64,000 bases of DNA from NCBI GenBank assembly GCA_963736715.1, contig CAVTQA010000012.1:62001-126000 (forward strand), in the 5' to 3' direction. Below are positions 62,930-64,000 of this stretch, in pieces. Source of the DNA: AP-15 sp963736715. GTDB taxonomy: Bacteria; Pseudomonadota; Alphaproteobacteria; ATCC43930; CGMCC-115725. Made by a program: the position numbers and the translations under genes. How positions within the stretch are numbered: the stretch's first letter is position 1; every line of letters starts with the position of its first letter. The notes under the pieces were generated by a model. The model searched no databases and was not told where the DNA came from. It was given only the letters and a program-made list of their open reading frames with translations.

Positions 62930-63664
62930 CTATCTCTTCTTTGGTTTGGCTGGAGCACTCGCAGCTGGCTGCGCCGTGGTGGCAGCCGGCTGCGGCGCGG
63001 TAGCGGCTGGGCCAGGGCCGGCAGGGGGAGGAGTGGGCACCGCGAAATTGACCGTGAGCGTCGGCATCTGTTCATCCAGCTTCTGCAGAACCTCGTCGGT
63101 TACATCGAAGCTTTGGTCGAAAAGCACCAAATCTGCTCTCTGAAATACTAGATTTGCCTTACGATCTCTCGCGATGTCTGCGATGATCTTCAACATTTGC
63201 TCTTGAATTTTGGAAAGCGCCTCGCCGTTGGACTTCTCCAACGCTTGACGTTTCCCCTGGACGTTGCGTTCGAGATCGTTGACCTTTTGCTGGAATTCAC
63301 GGCCCTTTTGGTTGAGCGCATCTGCCGACATTGATGCTTGCTGCCGCTGTAACGCATCCCGTTCGCCGCGCAGCGTCTCCTCCTGGTGAGAGATTTCCTT
63401 GGTGTATTCGTTGCGCTTTTGCTCGATTTGGCCACGCACCATCTTTGCCGCCTTCGAATTTTGCAAAAGCGCCTGCACGTCGACCACCAAAACAGTCAGC
63501 GGCATCGGAGCGGTGGCCGGCGATGCGGAAGCCGCCGGCGGTGGGGGAGCAGGAGCGGGTGCAGGCGAGGGGGCTGCCGGCGGGGCTTGCGCCAAGGCGC
63601 CGCCGGCCAGAACCCAAATTAAAGCAAGCAGAAGCGTCTGAAGTCTGAGACACCAAACCAACAT
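62930..63664 (-). CDS. skp: OmpH/Skp-family periplasmic chaperone
   Basis: About 244 residues. Signal peptide (LRLQTLLLALIWVLAGGALAQ), a Pro/Ala linker, a core starting LTVLVVDVQALLQNSKAAKMV, long coiled-coil arms (EQKRNEYTKEISHQEETLRG, NDLERNVQGKRQALEKS) and a return segment with VDVTDEVLQKLDEQMPTLTV-like sequence. Longer than typical Skp because of Ala/Pro-rich ends. The ATG at 63664 overlaps the bamA stop (TGATG). Confidence 0.9.
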   Translation of the reverse strand: MLVWCLRLQTLLLALIWVLAGGALAQAPPAAPSPAPAPAPPPPAASASPATAPMPLTVLVVDVQALLQNSKAAKMVRGQIEQKRNEYTKEISHQEETLRGERDALQRQQASMSADALNQKGREFQQKVNDLERNVQGKRQALEKSNGEALSKIQEQMLKIIADIARDRKANLVFQRADLVLFDQSFDVTDEVLQKLDEQMPTLTVNFAVPTPPPAGPGPAATAPQPAATTAQPAASAPAKPKKR

Positions 63665-64000
63665 CAAAACCTCGTGCCGAAGCTGACCCGAAAAAACTGG
63701 GTCTTGTCGAATGGTTCCTTCTTTATCGGATAGGCGACATCGAGCCGGATCGGACCGACTGGCGATTTCCACGATACGCCAACCCCGGCGCTGGCGCGGA
63801 TCGCCGGCGACTGCTGCACCATAGGCTCCACTCCTCCCGTCGAAGCCAATTGGGCGGGAGTGAGCACGATATTCGTCGGCTCGAGTTGGTAAAGCGTCCC
63901 AAAATCGGTAAAAACGCGTCCGCTTATCCCAAATTCTTTCGGTAGCCCGAGCGGTACCCCCAAGGTCACCGAACCGAGATAGTACTTTTGGCCGCCAAGA
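63664..64000 (-). CDS. bamA: Outer-membrane assembly protein BamA, C-terminal part (cut by window edge)
   Basis: The last 112 codons of BamA: LGGQKYYLGSVTLGVPLGLP (barrel strands), GRVFTDFGTLYQLEP, SAGVGVSWKSPVGPIRLDVAYPI and the terminal-Phe signature FFRVSFGTRF. Omp85 barrel that inserts outer-membrane proteins. The start and POTRA domains are outside the window. Adjacent skp supports the assignment. Confidence 0.93.
   Translation of the reverse strand, partial: LGGQKYYLGSVTLGVPLGLPKEFGISGRVFTDFGTLYQLEPTNIVLTPAQLASTGGVEPMVQQSPAIRASAGVGVSWKSPVGPIRLDVAYPIKKEPFDKTQFFRVSFGTRF

Overview
The window looks like the chromosome of a high-GC alphaproteobacterium. The evidence is the gene order yebC-ruvC-ruvA-ruvB-tolQ-tolR-tolA-tolB-pal-cpoB-tilS-ftsH-glmM, the bamA-skp-lpxD-fabZ-lpxA-lpxI-lpxB block (with LpxI rather than LpxH), and FNR/FixK-type boxes. 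The genus cannot be fixed from the sequence; a Rhodospirillales- or Hyphomicrobiales-like lineage is an inference.

Left part (1-17.8 kb), accessory and envelope-directed. A phosphoketolase gene runs off the left edge. It is followed by an RND efflux pair whose permease is frameshifted, then by an island of small exported proteins and lipoproteins mixed with AraC-type regulators (one intact, one frameshifted, at least one relic). Two of the exported proteins are paralogues built on pentapeptide-like Asn repeats. Also here are a DUF2092 protein with a 44-residue companion, an HdeA-like lipoprotein, a DUF2955/HlyD export pair, an AI-2E-family permease, a small K+ channel and a DUF502 protein.

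17.9-25.8 kb. A perfect FNR-type palindrome precedes a tight operon: DUF3141 (PhaC-like, frameshifted), phosphotransacetylase-like protein, enoyl-ACP reductase, acetate kinase and a small hypothetical protein. With the phosphoketolase this suggests acetyl-phosphate-based ATP formation under low oxygen. After it come a decayed cation/proton antiporter, an IS3-type transposase remnant and a 51-bp copied piece of a downstream gene.

25.8-35 kb. A cobalamin riboswitch heads a leftward operon of a BtuB-type receptor and two uncharacterised proteins; a PduO-type cobalamin adenosyltransferase diverges from it. Next are a MetE-like protein, a tartrate/malate dehydrogenase, thiD and glmM.

35-47 kb is housekeeping: ftsH, tilS, the complete Tol-Pal envelope system (without ybgC), ruvCAB and yebC. 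47-58 kb is metabolic: LLM oxidoreductase, MetX-like acyltransferase, purM, TauD-type dioxygenase, aldo/keto reductase, a tandem pair of FMN alpha-hydroxy-acid oxidases and an MFS permease, separated by palindromic repeats. 58-64 kb is the lipid A/outer-membrane assembly operon, cut by the right edge inside bamA.

Every frameshifted or deleted gene lies in the first 26 kb; the remaining 38 kb reads cleanly. No rRNA, tRNA or CRISPR array was recognised.
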